Assembly (NCBI GenBank): GCA_964599035.1
Contig: CAZREP010000002.1
Location: 1-64,000 of the forward strand
Direction: 5' to 3'
Origin: Agriterribacter sp964599035
GTDB lineage: Bacteria > Bacteroidota > Bacteroidia > Chitinophagales > Chitinophagaceae
Length of the DNA stretch: 64,000 nt
The position numbers and the translations under genes are program-made. Shown here in pieces: positions 43,608 through 51,650 of this stretch. The notes beneath the pieces were generated by a model. That model did no database searches. It saw only the letters and a program-made list of their open reading frames with translations, and was not told the origin of the DNA. How positions within the stretch are numbered: position 1 is the first letter of the stretch; the number at the start of each line of letters is the position of its first letter.

Positions 43608-43934
43608 TTATTCCTCCACCACAGGGGCGTCAGGTGCGTTGCTTTTTACGGAGGCAATACCATTGTCTCGGCCGGCTTCACTTTCGTACATCTGGCTCTT
43701 CCCTATTACCTGTCCATTGGAAGCTTTTAGGGTGAAATAAGGTTTCCCGTTAGTGGAGGTGAGCTTTTCATAGCGGGAATCATCACCTGCATTTTTCTTT
43801 ACCGAATCAATCCCGTTTTGCCTGGCGGCAGAGGTGGTATAACCTTCGCTGCTGAGAATTACCTGCCCGTTGGTTGCCAGGAGGTTAAAATAAAATTGCC
43901 CGTCTTTTCCTGTTTTTGTCACGAATTTTCCCAT
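43608..43934 (-). CDS. DUF1508 (YegP-type) protein, two tandem repeats
   Basis: 108 residues made of two copies of the same 48-residue unit: QFYFNLLATNGQVILSSEGY and KPYFTLKASNGQVIGKSQMY are the matching segments, each followed by an AxxNGIxSVKxNA stretch. This is the YegP fold, a small beta-alpha domain often encoded as a tandem. It is common in bacteria, sometimes linked to stress. The biochemical function is unknown. Single gene with its own terminator. Confidence 0.92.
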   Translation of the reverse strand: MGKFVTKTGKDGQFYFNLLATNGQVILSSEGYTTSAARQNGIDSVKKNAGDDSRYEKLTSTNGKPYFTLKASNGQVIGKSQMYESEAGRDNGIASVKSNAPDAPVVEE

Positions 43935-44218
43935 GGTTTATTCTTTTTAATGAAATTCAATATACGTTTTTTTAAGATATCAGGTTATAAGAACCTTTTT
44001 AAAAATAATTTCGGGAATTATGTTATAAAGAACGACAGCCTGTGGCTCATTCCACATGGTGGCTATTCATCGTGTATGTTTTCTGTAACAGCAGGATCGG
44101 CAGCATTGCCGTATGTGATGATCCTGGATTGAATGACGAGTTGTCTGTTTTGTATTTCAACCGTTCCCATAGGTTCGAAATTGTATTATCGCATACGGAT
44201 AATGGGTTTATCTGCCTG

Positions 44219-45487
44219 TCATTTCCGGTCTTTATGCTGTTCCGCAAATGCGATGTACTGCTGCCAGTCGTACAACGTAATATCGTGCCTGCCCGACCGG
44301 GTGTGATATCCTATGGTTGCTCCTATCGGGGTATTTACTGAAGGCATCTCATTAACCGTTAGTCCCTGTAAATTGTAAAGTGCATACACCGGCTCCGCAG
44401 CTTTTGCCGAAAGAAATTCACCTTTGGGATCAGCCCATTTATCGTCTTCGGCACTGGCAATATACAGCGGCCGGGGAGCAATAAGCGCTAATAGCATATG
44501 CTGATCAACGGGCAGCATTTCCGGATGATCATTATAGCTTTTATACCGGCCTATGAACCAGTGCGGGAAGCTGGTATTCAGGTTGCGTATGGTTTCGCCG
44601 AAGATCCTTCTGGAGAGTGCTGCGCCTCCTTCGCCGGAATTATTGGAGATCACGATAGCAAAGCGCCGGTCGTTGGCGCCTGCCCACAAAGCAGTTTTGC
44701 CCAGGCGGGAATGCCCGATCAGTATGGTGTGTTTGTCGTCTACCGCAGCGTCTGATTCCAGGTAATCCTGTATCCTGCTCAGTCCCCAGGCCCAGGCGCC
44801 TATTGCGCTCCAGTCATTGGTTGCGATATGCAGCGCATCTTTCATGGTGGTGCGCACACCTTCTTTCCATCCCTCTTTATCATCGGGCTCCAGGTCGTAG
44901 TAATGGGCAGTAGCCACACCATATCCCTTGCCTATAATTTCTTCGATCGGCCATCGTGAAGCCGAAGTGCCTCTCGCTGCTTCAATGGCTTCGCCGGGAG
45001 ATACGCTGTCATCTTTCTTTCTGATGTACTTTGAGGGCCGGATCGCTTTATCTGCCGCAATGGTGTGGTTGCCGTTAAAGTTAAGACCGGCAAATACTGC
45101 TACGGGATGATCTGCTTTTGGCAGGTACAGCAGGAGATCCATTGAAGGGGTTTGATCACCCTCTGCAAAATAAATGGTGACCTGTTTCCGTATGGCTTTC
45201 CCGTTCAATGCGGCGGTATCCGTTTCCATAACTTTAAAATGCAGACCTGCAGGCCTGCCTGGTATTTTTCCATATACATGATCGGTGAACAGCTTTACAA
45301 TATAAGGTCTTTGCTTTGACTCCCATTCTTTAGCGGTAGTAATGGCTTTCCCTTTGGGGGAGATCAACGGATCGGGAAGAGTATAGGGAAGTACTCTCGA
45401 CTCATCATAATTTGCAGGGGGCGCCTGGGCGCAGGAGATCGCCGAATATAATGTGGCAATCAGAAAGGAGAAGAAATGTCGTTTCAT
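44219..45487 (-). CDS. Secreted CE15-like glucuronoyl esterase
   Basis: 422 residues. Signal peptide (to about ISCAQ, residue 21), then an alpha/beta hydrolase of the carbohydrate esterase 15 type. The nucleophile is Ser260 in LIGHSRLGKTALWAGANDRR. The acidic residue is probably Glu286 in NNSGEGGAALSRR, and His401 in GYHTRSGRHDITLYDW completes the triad. CE15 enzymes cut ester bonds between glucuronate side chains of xylan and lignin alcohols. Bacterial members vary in substrate. No xylanase genes lie nearby. The frame is open to 45595, but MKRHFFSFLI at 45487 gives the signal peptide. Confidence 0.87.
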   Translation of the reverse strand: MKRHFFSFLIATLYSAISCAQAPPANYDESRVLPYTLPDPLISPKGKAITTAKEWESKQRPYIVKLFTDHVYGKIPGRPAGLHFKVMETDTAALNGKAIRKQVTIYFAEGDQTPSMDLLLYLPKADHPVAVFAGLNFNGNHTIAADKAIRPSKYIRKKDDSVSPGEAIEAARGTSASRWPIEEIIGKGYGVATAHYYDLEPDDKEGWKEGVRTTMKDALHIATNDWSAIGAWAWGLSRIQDYLESDAAVDDKHTILIGHSRLGKTALWAGANDRRFAIVISNNSGEGGAALSRRIFGETIRNLNTSFPHWFIGRYKSYNDHPEMLPVDQHMLLALIAPRPLYIASAEDDKWADPKGEFLSAKAAEPVYALYNLQGLTVNEMPSVNTPIGATIGYHTRSGRHDITLYDWQQYIAFAEQHKDRK

Positions 45488-45515
45488 CTCAGAAAAATAA
45501 GAAAAAAAACGAAGA

Positions 45516-45613
45516 AGTTTATAGTTGGGAAGTTTGAAGTTTGGACAAAGCACCAAAAACCAAATCACAAGAAGCAAATAAAAAATAAATCCCAAAATCA
45601 GAAATCAACAAAT
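45516..45613. repeat. Period-7 tandem repeat with dispersed 35-bp core
   Basis: Heptamers such as AAGTTTG (twice), CACCAAA, AACCAAA, AAGCAAA, TAAATCC and AGAAATC keep a 7-bp register over about 14 units. The section 45548-45582 matches 2368-2402 at 30 of 35 bases. Confidence 0.65.
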
Positions 45614-45664
45614 CAGCAATGGCTATGAGCCATCAGCAGTGCTCAAATTTCAAATTGGCACCTG

Positions 45665-46165
45665 TCAATGACAACCACAGCTTCCACCACAATTGTGATC
45701 ATGATGATGGACATGGCCGTGCGATAATTCTTCAGGAGTAGGCTGCCTGATATTTTTTATGGTAACGCTGTAGTGTAAAGTCCTTCCCGCGAGCGGGTGA
45801 TTGCCGTCGAGGATAATTTTATCACCGTCTATATCGGTAACGATCAATTCCTGCCCGTCCGATGATTGCACCATTGTTCCCAACTGTACCTGCTCCGCGC
45901 CTTCGGGGAATTGTGTACGGCTTACTTCAAAAACCAGTTGGGGGTCAAATTCGCCGTAGGCCTCACCGGGCGTTAATGTTACCTTTTTTTCTGCTGCTAT
46001 CTGCAAGCCCGTGAGGGCATTTTCCAGGCTTTGCAAAATATTGCCATGACCGTGCAGATACTCCAGAGGCTCCAATCCGTCGTTGCTGTCAACCACTTCG
46101 CCTGTTTCATCGGTAGCATTATATTCAATGCTTATTATCTTGTCTTTTTCAACCACCATTGTCAT
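45665..46165 (-). CDS. slyD: FKBP-type peptidyl-prolyl isomerase, SlyD-like
   Basis: 166 residues. SlyD layout: split FKBP domain with an insert-in-flap domain between. Typical segments are YNATDETGEVVDSNDGLEPL, YLHGHGNILQSLENALTGL and LTPGEAYGEFDPQLVFEVSR. The C-terminal tail is His- and Cys-rich (HGHVHHHDHNCGGSCGCH), as in SlyD proteins that bind nickel or other metals. It acts as a folding chaperone and proline isomerase. The start could also be the Met two codons later. It is a single gene. Confidence 0.9.
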   Translation of the reverse strand: MTMVVEKDKIISIEYNATDETGEVVDSNDGLEPLEYLHGHGNILQSLENALTGLQIAAEKKVTLTPGEAYGEFDPQLVFEVSRTQFPEGAEQVQLGTMVQSSDGQELIVTDIDGDKIILDGNHPLAGRTLHYSVTIKNIRQPTPEELSHGHVHHHDHNCGGSCGCH

Positions 46166-46226
46166 TGATTTTTCTTATGATAAACTTTTATAAAGATAAG
46201 CCCACGAACGGATATTCCCAGCAATA

Positions 46227-46745
46227 TCAGTGTGCGGCAACGGGAAATGTAAGTTTCCGTGCAAGCCAGCTATCCTTCACTTTAATAAGCCAGTTATCTT
46301 CGAGGTCTTTTCTGGTTAACACCGTATTATTGAAGTAGAGCGTGTCGGCAGTGATAAAATTATTTTCAACTGCAGAAGCCAACTCCCTCATAGGTAGTGT
46401 TTGTATTTCATCATTGATCACAAAAGCTAAAGTTTGCCTGTCGAACAAAGAAATGCCAAACTGTGTTTCCATTTTCTTGATGAACCTTTGCATGCTGTCT
46501 GTGCTGCATCCGCCAACGTGTGTATGCGTATCATCTGCCATCAGTATAATGAACCGGTTGAAAAAGACAGCCGCGAAATTTTTAACGTCTGCACCGTGGG
46601 AAAGCCATTGCTTTGAAAAGTCGTTCAGCATGTTTTCAACTTCCGGTAGTTCCGCCGGGGTAAATAGATTACTGCTCTGGAATATCCATACCCTGGATGC
46701 CGGATCGTAGCCCGCAGGTAGTAGGTGCCTGTATTCTGTATTCAT
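46227..46745 (-). CDS. Conserved cytoplasmic protein of unknown function
   Basis: 172 residues. No Walker motifs, signal peptide or membrane segments. Segments PAGYDPASRVWIFQSSNLFT, NRFIILMADDTHTHVGGCST and FDRQTLAFVINDEIQTLPMR mark a family well conserved in Bacteroidota, often labelled ABC transporter ATPase in databases; I see nothing supporting that label. The start at 46745 is fixed by a promoter element four bases upstream (46750-46757), which implies a leaderless message. The open frame continues to 46856 but that part lies upstream of the promoter. Confidence 0.82.
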   Translation of the reverse strand: MNTEYRHLLPAGYDPASRVWIFQSSNLFTPAELPEVENMLNDFSKQWLSHGADVKNFAAVFFNRFIILMADDTHTHVGGCSTDSMQRFIKKMETQFGISLFDRQTLAFVINDEIQTLPMRELASAVENNFITADTLYFNNTVLTRKDLEDNWLIKVKDSWLARKLTFPVAAH

Positions 46746-46749
46746 GCTG

Positions 46750-46757
46750 CAAAAATA
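46750..46757 (-). promoter_or_regulatory. -7 element (TATTTTTG), leaderless arrangement
   Basis: Minus-strand TATTTTTGC followed by three bases and ATG 46745, the same spacing as at lipB. Confidence 0.55.
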
Positions 46758-46809
46758 AAGGATATGCACGGAAAAAGAGCGCCGGGGGATTGCTTGGAGC
46801 AATTGTAGT

Positions 46810-46851
46810 GTTGTGTTAACCCTGATTTGCCGGGTGAGTTGTCTCACAGAT
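46810..46851. repeat. Dispersed 42-bp repeat, copy 2
   Basis: Matches 11825-11866 at 38 of 42 bases, same orientation. It is followed by CACAGAT-type units. Confidence 0.7.
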
Positions 46852-46896
46852 CCCACAGATGATCACAGAAACACTATCTGTATACCAAAATGAGCG

Positions 46897-47766
46897 TTAT
46901 GTGCCATTGTAATATTCCCACAGGATTGCGGAGATCTTTTTTGTTATTATCCACGCTTCATTATCCTCATTCCAGCGATGGTCTTTATTGTTTTTAGTAA
47001 ATATGCTGAAGATATAAGGCGTTTTTTTACCGTTTACATACAGCACCTCATTGCGTGTGGCATCAAGGGCGCCGGTTTTGTCGGCTGTAAACACGCCCGC
47101 CGGGATCTGTGACAGTGCCTGCTTGTCCCAGTACTGCCGGCTTAATAAACGGAGCATTTGATCGCTGGCGGATTTGCTATATATCTCGCCGCGAACGATC
47201 TTTTCCATCACGCCGGCTATTTCACGGGGAGTGGATTGCCCCCAGCCGTATATCCGCCTGTTTGCTTCACGTCCGGGAGTCCGGCTGTTTACCCTTGTTA
47301 CAATGCAACCAAGACTGTCCATGATCTCGTTGATCCTTGTTCCTGAACCTGCCAGCGCTTGCAGCCAAAGGCTGGCGCAGTTATCGCTGATGGTGATCAT
47401 CAGCATCATCACTTTTCCCAGCTCAATAGTGGCGCTGTCTTTAAAGCGGGAAAGTATGTCGTCGCCTTCGTCGTAGAAAAGTGAGTCCCTGTACATCAGC
47501 CGCTGTGTATAGCTCAGTTCGCCCGTTTCAATTTTTTGCATGACGCCCAGCAGGATAGGGATCTTAACAATGCTGGCAGTGGGGAACAACGTGTCGGCAT
47601 TGATATATGCTACCTTATTGTGTTTCAGATCGTGTACGTATATGCCTATATCGCCATTGAAACCTTTAACGGCTTCCGTAAGGCGGCTTTGCAATTTTTT
47701 GTCCGTTTGCTGTGCGCCGGCAGAAGCGATACATAAAGCAAATAAAACGGTGACGGCAATTTTCAT
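46897..47766 (-). CDS. Class A beta-lactamase-like serine hydrolase
   Basis: 289 residues with a signal peptide (cleavage near SAGAQ, residue 19). Class A motifs are present: S65-x-x-K68 in TASIVKIP, S127-D-N129 in ISDNCAS and K230-T-G in ADKTGALD. In the omega loop, where true class A enzymes have Glu166-Pro, this protein reads SRTPGREANR with Thr163-Pro164, so the deacylation base seems missing. Two Glu or Arg neighbours could substitute. It may therefore be a poor beta-lactamase and act as a penicillin-binding or other serine hydrolase. Export to the periplasm is clear. Single gene without a visible regulator. Confidence 0.88.
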   Translation of the reverse strand: MKIAVTVLFALCIASAGAQQTDKKLQSRLTEAVKGFNGDIGIYVHDLKHNKVAYINADTLFPTASIVKIPILLGVMQKIETGELSYTQRLMYRDSLFYDEGDDILSRFKDSATIELGKVMMLMITISDNCASLWLQALAGSGTRINEIMDSLGCIVTRVNSRTPGREANRRIYGWGQSTPREIAGVMEKIVRGEIYSKSASDQMLRLLSRQYWDKQALSQIPAGVFTADKTGALDATRNEVLYVNGKKTPYIFSIFTKNNKDHRWNEDNEAWIITKKISAILWEYYNGT

Positions 47767-47858
47767 AGGATGAATGTAATATATTTTGAGGAAAGATCCG
47801 GTGGTAAAGGATTACACGTAAGGGCTGTTCAAGCTAAAGGAAATATGATTCTGTATTT

Positions 47859-47900
47859 AACCACAAAGTGCGCAAAGAATGCACAAAGTGGCACAAAGAA
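47859..47900. repeat. Short direct repeats (CACAAAG units)
   Basis: Four spaced CACAAAG/CGCAAAG units. An inverted CTTTGTG lies at about 47929. Repeats of this look are widely scattered in environmental bacteria. The rest of the 274-bp spacer holds a 14-bp palindrome at 47943-47956 and two copies of a 15-base T-rich unit near 47967-47997, but no gene. Confidence 0.5.
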
Positions 47901-48040
47901 TACTCCGGCATACCTTTTCATCTTTGTGTGTATCTTTTTGAATTTCAGCGCTGAAAATTTATTTGATTTTTGTGATTTGTTTTTTGTGATTTGTTTTTTG
48001 TTGCTTCCTTTTACCCTGAAACATAGCTATAACAACACCC

Positions 48041-49039
48041 TCATTTTTTATTCGGTTGATGCATCATCAGCGCTTCGATTTCCGCCCTTACCTTTTCAGG
48101 TGGCAGAAGCGCTACCAGATAAGACTGTTTCCCTTTGGGATCATCTTTCCATTCATTGTTGCCGCCGTTGAGCACAATATGGCCCCGTTGGATTTTATAA
48201 TAAGGAGAAACACCTCTCACCGCTACCAGCACGGCGGTCTGATCCCAGCTCATGCGCCCGTTGTGGTCGCTTTCACGATAGGACATGGCTTTGGCAAAAG
48301 CATCTTTTACCGGGCTATTGGTGATCGATTCGTCAGTAGTAAGTTGTTTGCCGGTAATGATTTTTTGCCCGATCTCAAAACCACTGTACAAAACAGGAGT
48401 AGGCCAGTTCATGAACACTTTTTCGGATGCAGCAGAGTCAATGAAAACATTGTATTCCCGTCCTGCCGGGAATTTTCCTGCCATGGACACCAGTTGCTTC
48501 ACCTTTTTAGCCACGAGCGTCCTGCCATTTAATTTTGAATACCGGTCGGGCGGAGAATCCAGGAGCCTGGCAAGATTGGTTAAAAAGCCTACCGTAACAA
48601 TAGTGACACTTTTATTGGGCTGGGCAGCCAGCAGTTTTCTGTACAGCTCCACGGCATCCGGTATCTCTTCTGTGCTTTTGATCGTATGCGGATACCGGCT
48701 TACCAGCAGTTCCGGCCATTGTTGCACTGCACCATGATCCGGAGCATCAGCAGCTTTTGGCGCGCCTATAGGCAAACCGGGGCGGCCAAAGTAGATGTTC
48801 AGGAGATTAATAGTGGGAGCCACGAGCTTATTTTTGTTGCTGGCAATAACAGCCAGTGGCTTTGCTTCTCCCTTATCGGACAGGGCATGCAATACTGCCA
48901 CGGCGCCTACATCATCATAATCAGGACCTATATCGGTGTCGAGGATAATGGGAACGAGCCTGGGAACTTTGGATTGGGCATGCACTGCTGCACAACCCGC
49001 ACTTAAAAATGCAACAATAATCAACATCTGTTTTTGCAT
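48041..49039 (-). CDS. Exported nucleoside hydrolase (IUNH family)
   Basis: 332 residues. Signal peptide with cleavage near AVHAQ (residue 22); LSAGC could also be read as a weak lipobox. The calcium-binding motif DTDIGPDYDDVGAVAVLHAL at about 34-53 defines the inosine-uridine nucleoside hydrolase family, which splits nucleosides into base and ribose. The C-terminal half contains VFMNWPTPVLYSGFEIG and SYRESDHNGRMSWDQTAVLV, as expected for the active-site His and Asp. A promoter element at 49275 lies 236 bp upstream, just past the PUL2 operon. With the ribokinase-like kinase at the other end of PUL2 it suggests ribose release and use. Confidence 0.9.
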   Translation of the reverse strand: MQKQMLIIVAFLSAGCAAVHAQSKVPRLVPIILDTDIGPDYDDVGAVAVLHALSDKGEAKPLAVIASNKNKLVAPTINLLNIYFGRPGLPIGAPKAADAPDHGAVQQWPELLVSRYPHTIKSTEEIPDAVELYRKLLAAQPNKSVTIVTVGFLTNLARLLDSPPDRYSKLNGRTLVAKKVKQLVSMAGKFPAGREYNVFIDSAASEKVFMNWPTPVLYSGFEIGQKIITGKQLTTDESITNSPVKDAFAKAMSYRESDHNGRMSWDQTAVLVAVRGVSPYYKIQRGHIVLNGGNNEWKDDPKGKQSYLVALLPPEKVRAEIEALMMHQPNKK

Positions 49040-49274
49040 AATCGTAGATATTTAAATGTTGATATTATCAATACCTTCCGGGAACAGCCGGTACGTTTTA
49101 CTTATCACGTGAAAATAAACTTTAACTTTCAAAGTTGAACGGTTGCAATGTGAAGGTCATGACCTCGAATAGTAGTAAACCTTTCTTGGCAGGGAGGCAT
49201 ATTATTTGTATTATTGAGATACCAGTACTTGATAACTGACCGTTTTCAATTCTATAGTCTCTTCCAGTGCGGCA

Positions 49275-49282
49275 AAGATATG
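49275..49282 (-). promoter_or_regulatory. -7 element (TATCTTTG) for the nucleoside hydrolase
   Basis: Minus-strand TAnnTTTG match right after the DUF3748 gene's stop (49300). It implies a 5' leader of about 230 bases, which contains a perfect 10-bp palindrome GGTCATGACC at about 49156-49165. Confidence 0.5.
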
Positions 49283-49299
49283 GCGAAAGATTGATTGTC

Positions 49300-50697
49300 T
49301 CAGTCTTCTATTTTGATCAAAAAAATCTGTACAAAACTCCCCTGTTGATCGGAGACATATTTATTGTAGGCTATTAGTTTACCATTATTAGAAAAGACCG
49401 GGGCGCCAACCGGTTTATTCTTATTATCCGCCGGTGGTGTTATGGGTCTTGTTTCTCCTGTTTTCAAATTGGTAATCAATATCCTGTTGTCTGCACAATA
49501 AGCAACCCATTTACCATCTGGACTGAAATTAAAAGGGCCTTGTACTGAAGAGTTATTATGTGTGAGTTGTTTTATTTCGCCGCCGTTCGGACTCACGCCA
49601 AAAATTTGTATAAGACCATAGGTATCAGGGGAAAGAAAACCAATAGTGCCGCCATCGGGTGTTGTGCGAAGCCAGAAACGCGGACCAGATAACCCTGCGT
49701 CAGTATATGTGATTCTCCGTATTGAAATCCCTGATGGAATGTTTGGACGGGTTTTAATTGTGCCCTCTATAGCTACTCCTTTTGTTTGCCGAAGAATATC
49801 ATCCGGGAGGTCTGCAACAAATACCTCTGTTATCGTTCTGCCTTCCTTGTTATGGGTATTACCCTGGAAAGCAATTGCCTTTGCCTGCCTTTTACCATCG
49901 CTGTGTATATAACCGTTTTTACCGATCCACCCTTCATCAAAAGCTTTGTCAATATTATCTGAGCCGGGTAAAGGATTTTCAGTAACCGGAACAACCAGCA
50001 CGGAAAACATATTGCCGGAGTGGTTCTCCATTGTAGAATCTTCTGCCACCTGTACTGGTCCGGCAACCATCACCCCGATGGTCCTGAGGTCTTTTACGGT
50101 GCTGTCTGTTTTAGAAAGTTGCTCAATAATAAAATCATTATACGTAAAGCTTATCCACTTCCCATCGCCGCTCCATGTGTGCGCATGTGTACCACCTCGT
50201 AATGCGCCGGGTGTAAAAGGCGGCGTAATGTCACGGGCATCCATAAATATCGGTTCAAAGGGATGCTGTATATCAATAGCTACTCCTGTTCTGCGGGTGA
50301 ACCCGTAAGGATTTTTCTTTGAAGCGTTCCTGATGCCGTGGATAAACAATACTTTGTTTTCCCGGGGAGAAAATGTTACAGCTCCCACACCGGGGCCATA
50401 TTCCGTTTGATCTGTTGTACGATACAGTGATCTGATCTCCTTTGTTTTTATATTGACCATGCCTACGGAACCGGTACTACCAATGGCATTTTCATTGTTC
50501 CGGCTGTCAAATACTATCCATTCATTATTTGGAGAAAAAACCTGCGTGTTATGAATGGTATGGCCCTCATGATCAGCAGTTAGCTGTATCTCTTTGTATT
50601 GCATAAGATCACCATTGTAATTGCAGCCGGAACAGGTTGCCACCAAAAGCAGGCTGCTGAATATCATATTCCTGTTGAAGGGCCTGCTCAATTTCAT
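49300..50697 (-). CDS. DUF3748 (YidR-like) beta-propeller lipoprotein
   Basis: 465 residues. N-terminal export signal ending in CSGC, which may be a lipobox. The body is a TolB/PD40-type beta propeller: NNEWIVFDSRNN, FSPRENKVLFIHG, WSGDGKWISFTYND, FSPDGKWVAYCADNR and FSNNGKLIAYNKYV are successive blades. It matches the DUF3748 family, which includes E. coli YidR, encoded near sugar-acid genes. Function unknown; a periplasmic binding or lyase/hydrolase role is conceivable. Its ATG overlaps the stop of the aldolase gene (ATGA), so the two are translationally coupled. It is the last gene of the nine-gene operon. Confidence 0.85.
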   Translation of the reverse strand: MKLSRPFNRNMIFSSLLLVATCSGCNYNGDLMQYKEIQLTADHEGHTIHNTQVFSPNNEWIVFDSRNNENAIGSTGSVGMVNIKTKEIRSLYRTTDQTEYGPGVGAVTFSPRENKVLFIHGIRNASKKNPYGFTRRTGVAIDIQHPFEPIFMDARDITPPFTPGALRGGTHAHTWSGDGKWISFTYNDFIIEQLSKTDSTVKDLRTIGVMVAGPVQVAEDSTMENHSGNMFSVLVVPVTENPLPGSDNIDKAFDEGWIGKNGYIHSDGKRQAKAIAFQGNTHNKEGRTITEVFVADLPDDILRQTKGVAIEGTIKTRPNIPSGISIRRITYTDAGLSGPRFWLRTTPDGGTIGFLSPDTYGLIQIFGVSPNGGEIKQLTHNNSSVQGPFNFSPDGKWVAYCADNRILITNLKTGETRPITPPADNKNKPVGAPVFSNNGKLIAYNKYVSDQQGSFVQIFLIKIED

Positions 50698-51626
50698 ACA
50701 CGGGTATTGTTACTGAGCATTTGTTTAACCTTGTCCACACTTTTTCTTATTGCATCAGATTCTTCATTGTTGAAGTTGTGATGCAACGGCAACGCCATGA
50801 TATTACTGGTAATCTCCATTACCGATAAAACTTTTTTTATTCCTTTCAGGAAACGGTAGCCACCGTCACCCTGGCTGTAGATCACCGATGAAATTTCCAT
50901 GACAGCCTGCTGTAGGTAGCGTACCACTTTCAAATCACCCTCAGCGGCAGCCTTATACAAACGCACAAATAAATGAGGAAACATATTGGAGCCTGAATTT
51001 ACACCTCCGTTACCTCCCAGCAGCACAGCCTGTGCCATCATTTCATCAGGCCCTACAAAAACAGAAAAGTTCGGGTTATCTTTTAAAAGATAGAGTAGCG
51101 TATTGAAATAAGGGCTAATACCTGAGCTGTCCTTTATACCCGGGATGTTTGGATGCTTTGAGAGCGCAGCCACGGTAGAAGGTTCAATCATAATCTTTGT
51201 TTGAGCCGGCATGTTATACATAAACACAGGTAAAGCAGATCTATCGGCAAGGCTGTTGTAATAAACTGTCAGCTCAGGCTGTGTTAAAGTGAAATAAAAA
51301 GGAGGAGCAGCCACAACCGCAGATGCACCCGCATTTTTTGAAAAAGAGGCAAGCGCAATACTCTCTGCGGGTGAAGGATCTGTTATACCAACAAATAACG
51401 GAACACGACCGCCAATATACCCGGCGCTAAGCGATACCAGCTCCTGCTTTAGCTTGTTAGGTAAGCTGGTTGCCTCTCCTGTAGTGCCTAAAACAAATAT
51501 ACCATTTACACCACCGTCAATAAGGTGTTCAATGATTTCTTTTAATCCTTCTTTGTCAATCGCCTCATCATTTAAAAGCGGGGTTATCATAGGGGTTATA
51601 ATACCATTCACGGCTGATCTCATCAT
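50694..51626 (-). CDS. NAL/DHDPS-family aldolase (not DapA)
   Basis: 310 residues, (beta/alpha)8 class I aldolase. The Schiff-base Lys165 is in GIKDSSG, Tyr137 in MYNMPAQTK and the GTTGE motif is at 47-51; residue numbers coincide with those of N-acetylneuraminate lyase. True dihydrodipicolinate synthases have an Arg right after the YNxPx motif (YNVPSRT), and this protein has Gln-Thr-Lys. Its role is therefore probably cleavage of a 2-keto-3-deoxy sugar acid or sialic acid into pyruvate and an aldehyde or sugar. Within PUL2 this suggests the substrate contains, or is converted to, a keto-deoxy acid. Cytoplasmic. Confidence 0.88.
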   Translation of the reverse strand: MMRSAVNGIITPMITPLLNDEAIDKEGLKEIIEHLIDGGVNGIFVLGTTGEATSLPNKLKQELVSLSAGYIGGRVPLFVGITDPSPAESIALASFSKNAGASAVVAAPPFYFTLTQPELTVYYNSLADRSALPVFMYNMPAQTKIMIEPSTVAALSKHPNIPGIKDSSGISPYFNTLLYLLKDNPNFSVFVGPDEMMAQAVLLGGNGGVNSGSNMFPHLFVRLYKAAAEGDLKVVRYLQQAVMEISSVIYSQGDGGYRFLKGIKKVLSVMEITSNIMALPLHHNFNNEESDAIRKSVDKVKQMLSNNTRV

Positions 51627-51650
51627 TTTAAATTTTTAAGTAATTATTCT

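Noticed and set aside
46227..46745. ABC transporter ATPase label for this gene
   Set aside because: No Walker A, Walker B or signature motif is present in the protein.
47943..47956. 14-bp perfect palindrome TTTCAGCGCTGAAA as an operator
   Set aside because: It lies downstream of the nucleoside hydrolase and not near a promoter, and no regulator is linked to it; a chance or repeat-derived palindrome is as likely.
50694..51626. dapA
   Set aside because: Lacks the Arg after YNxPx that marks dihydrodipicolinate synthase, and sits in a sugar-utilisation operon.
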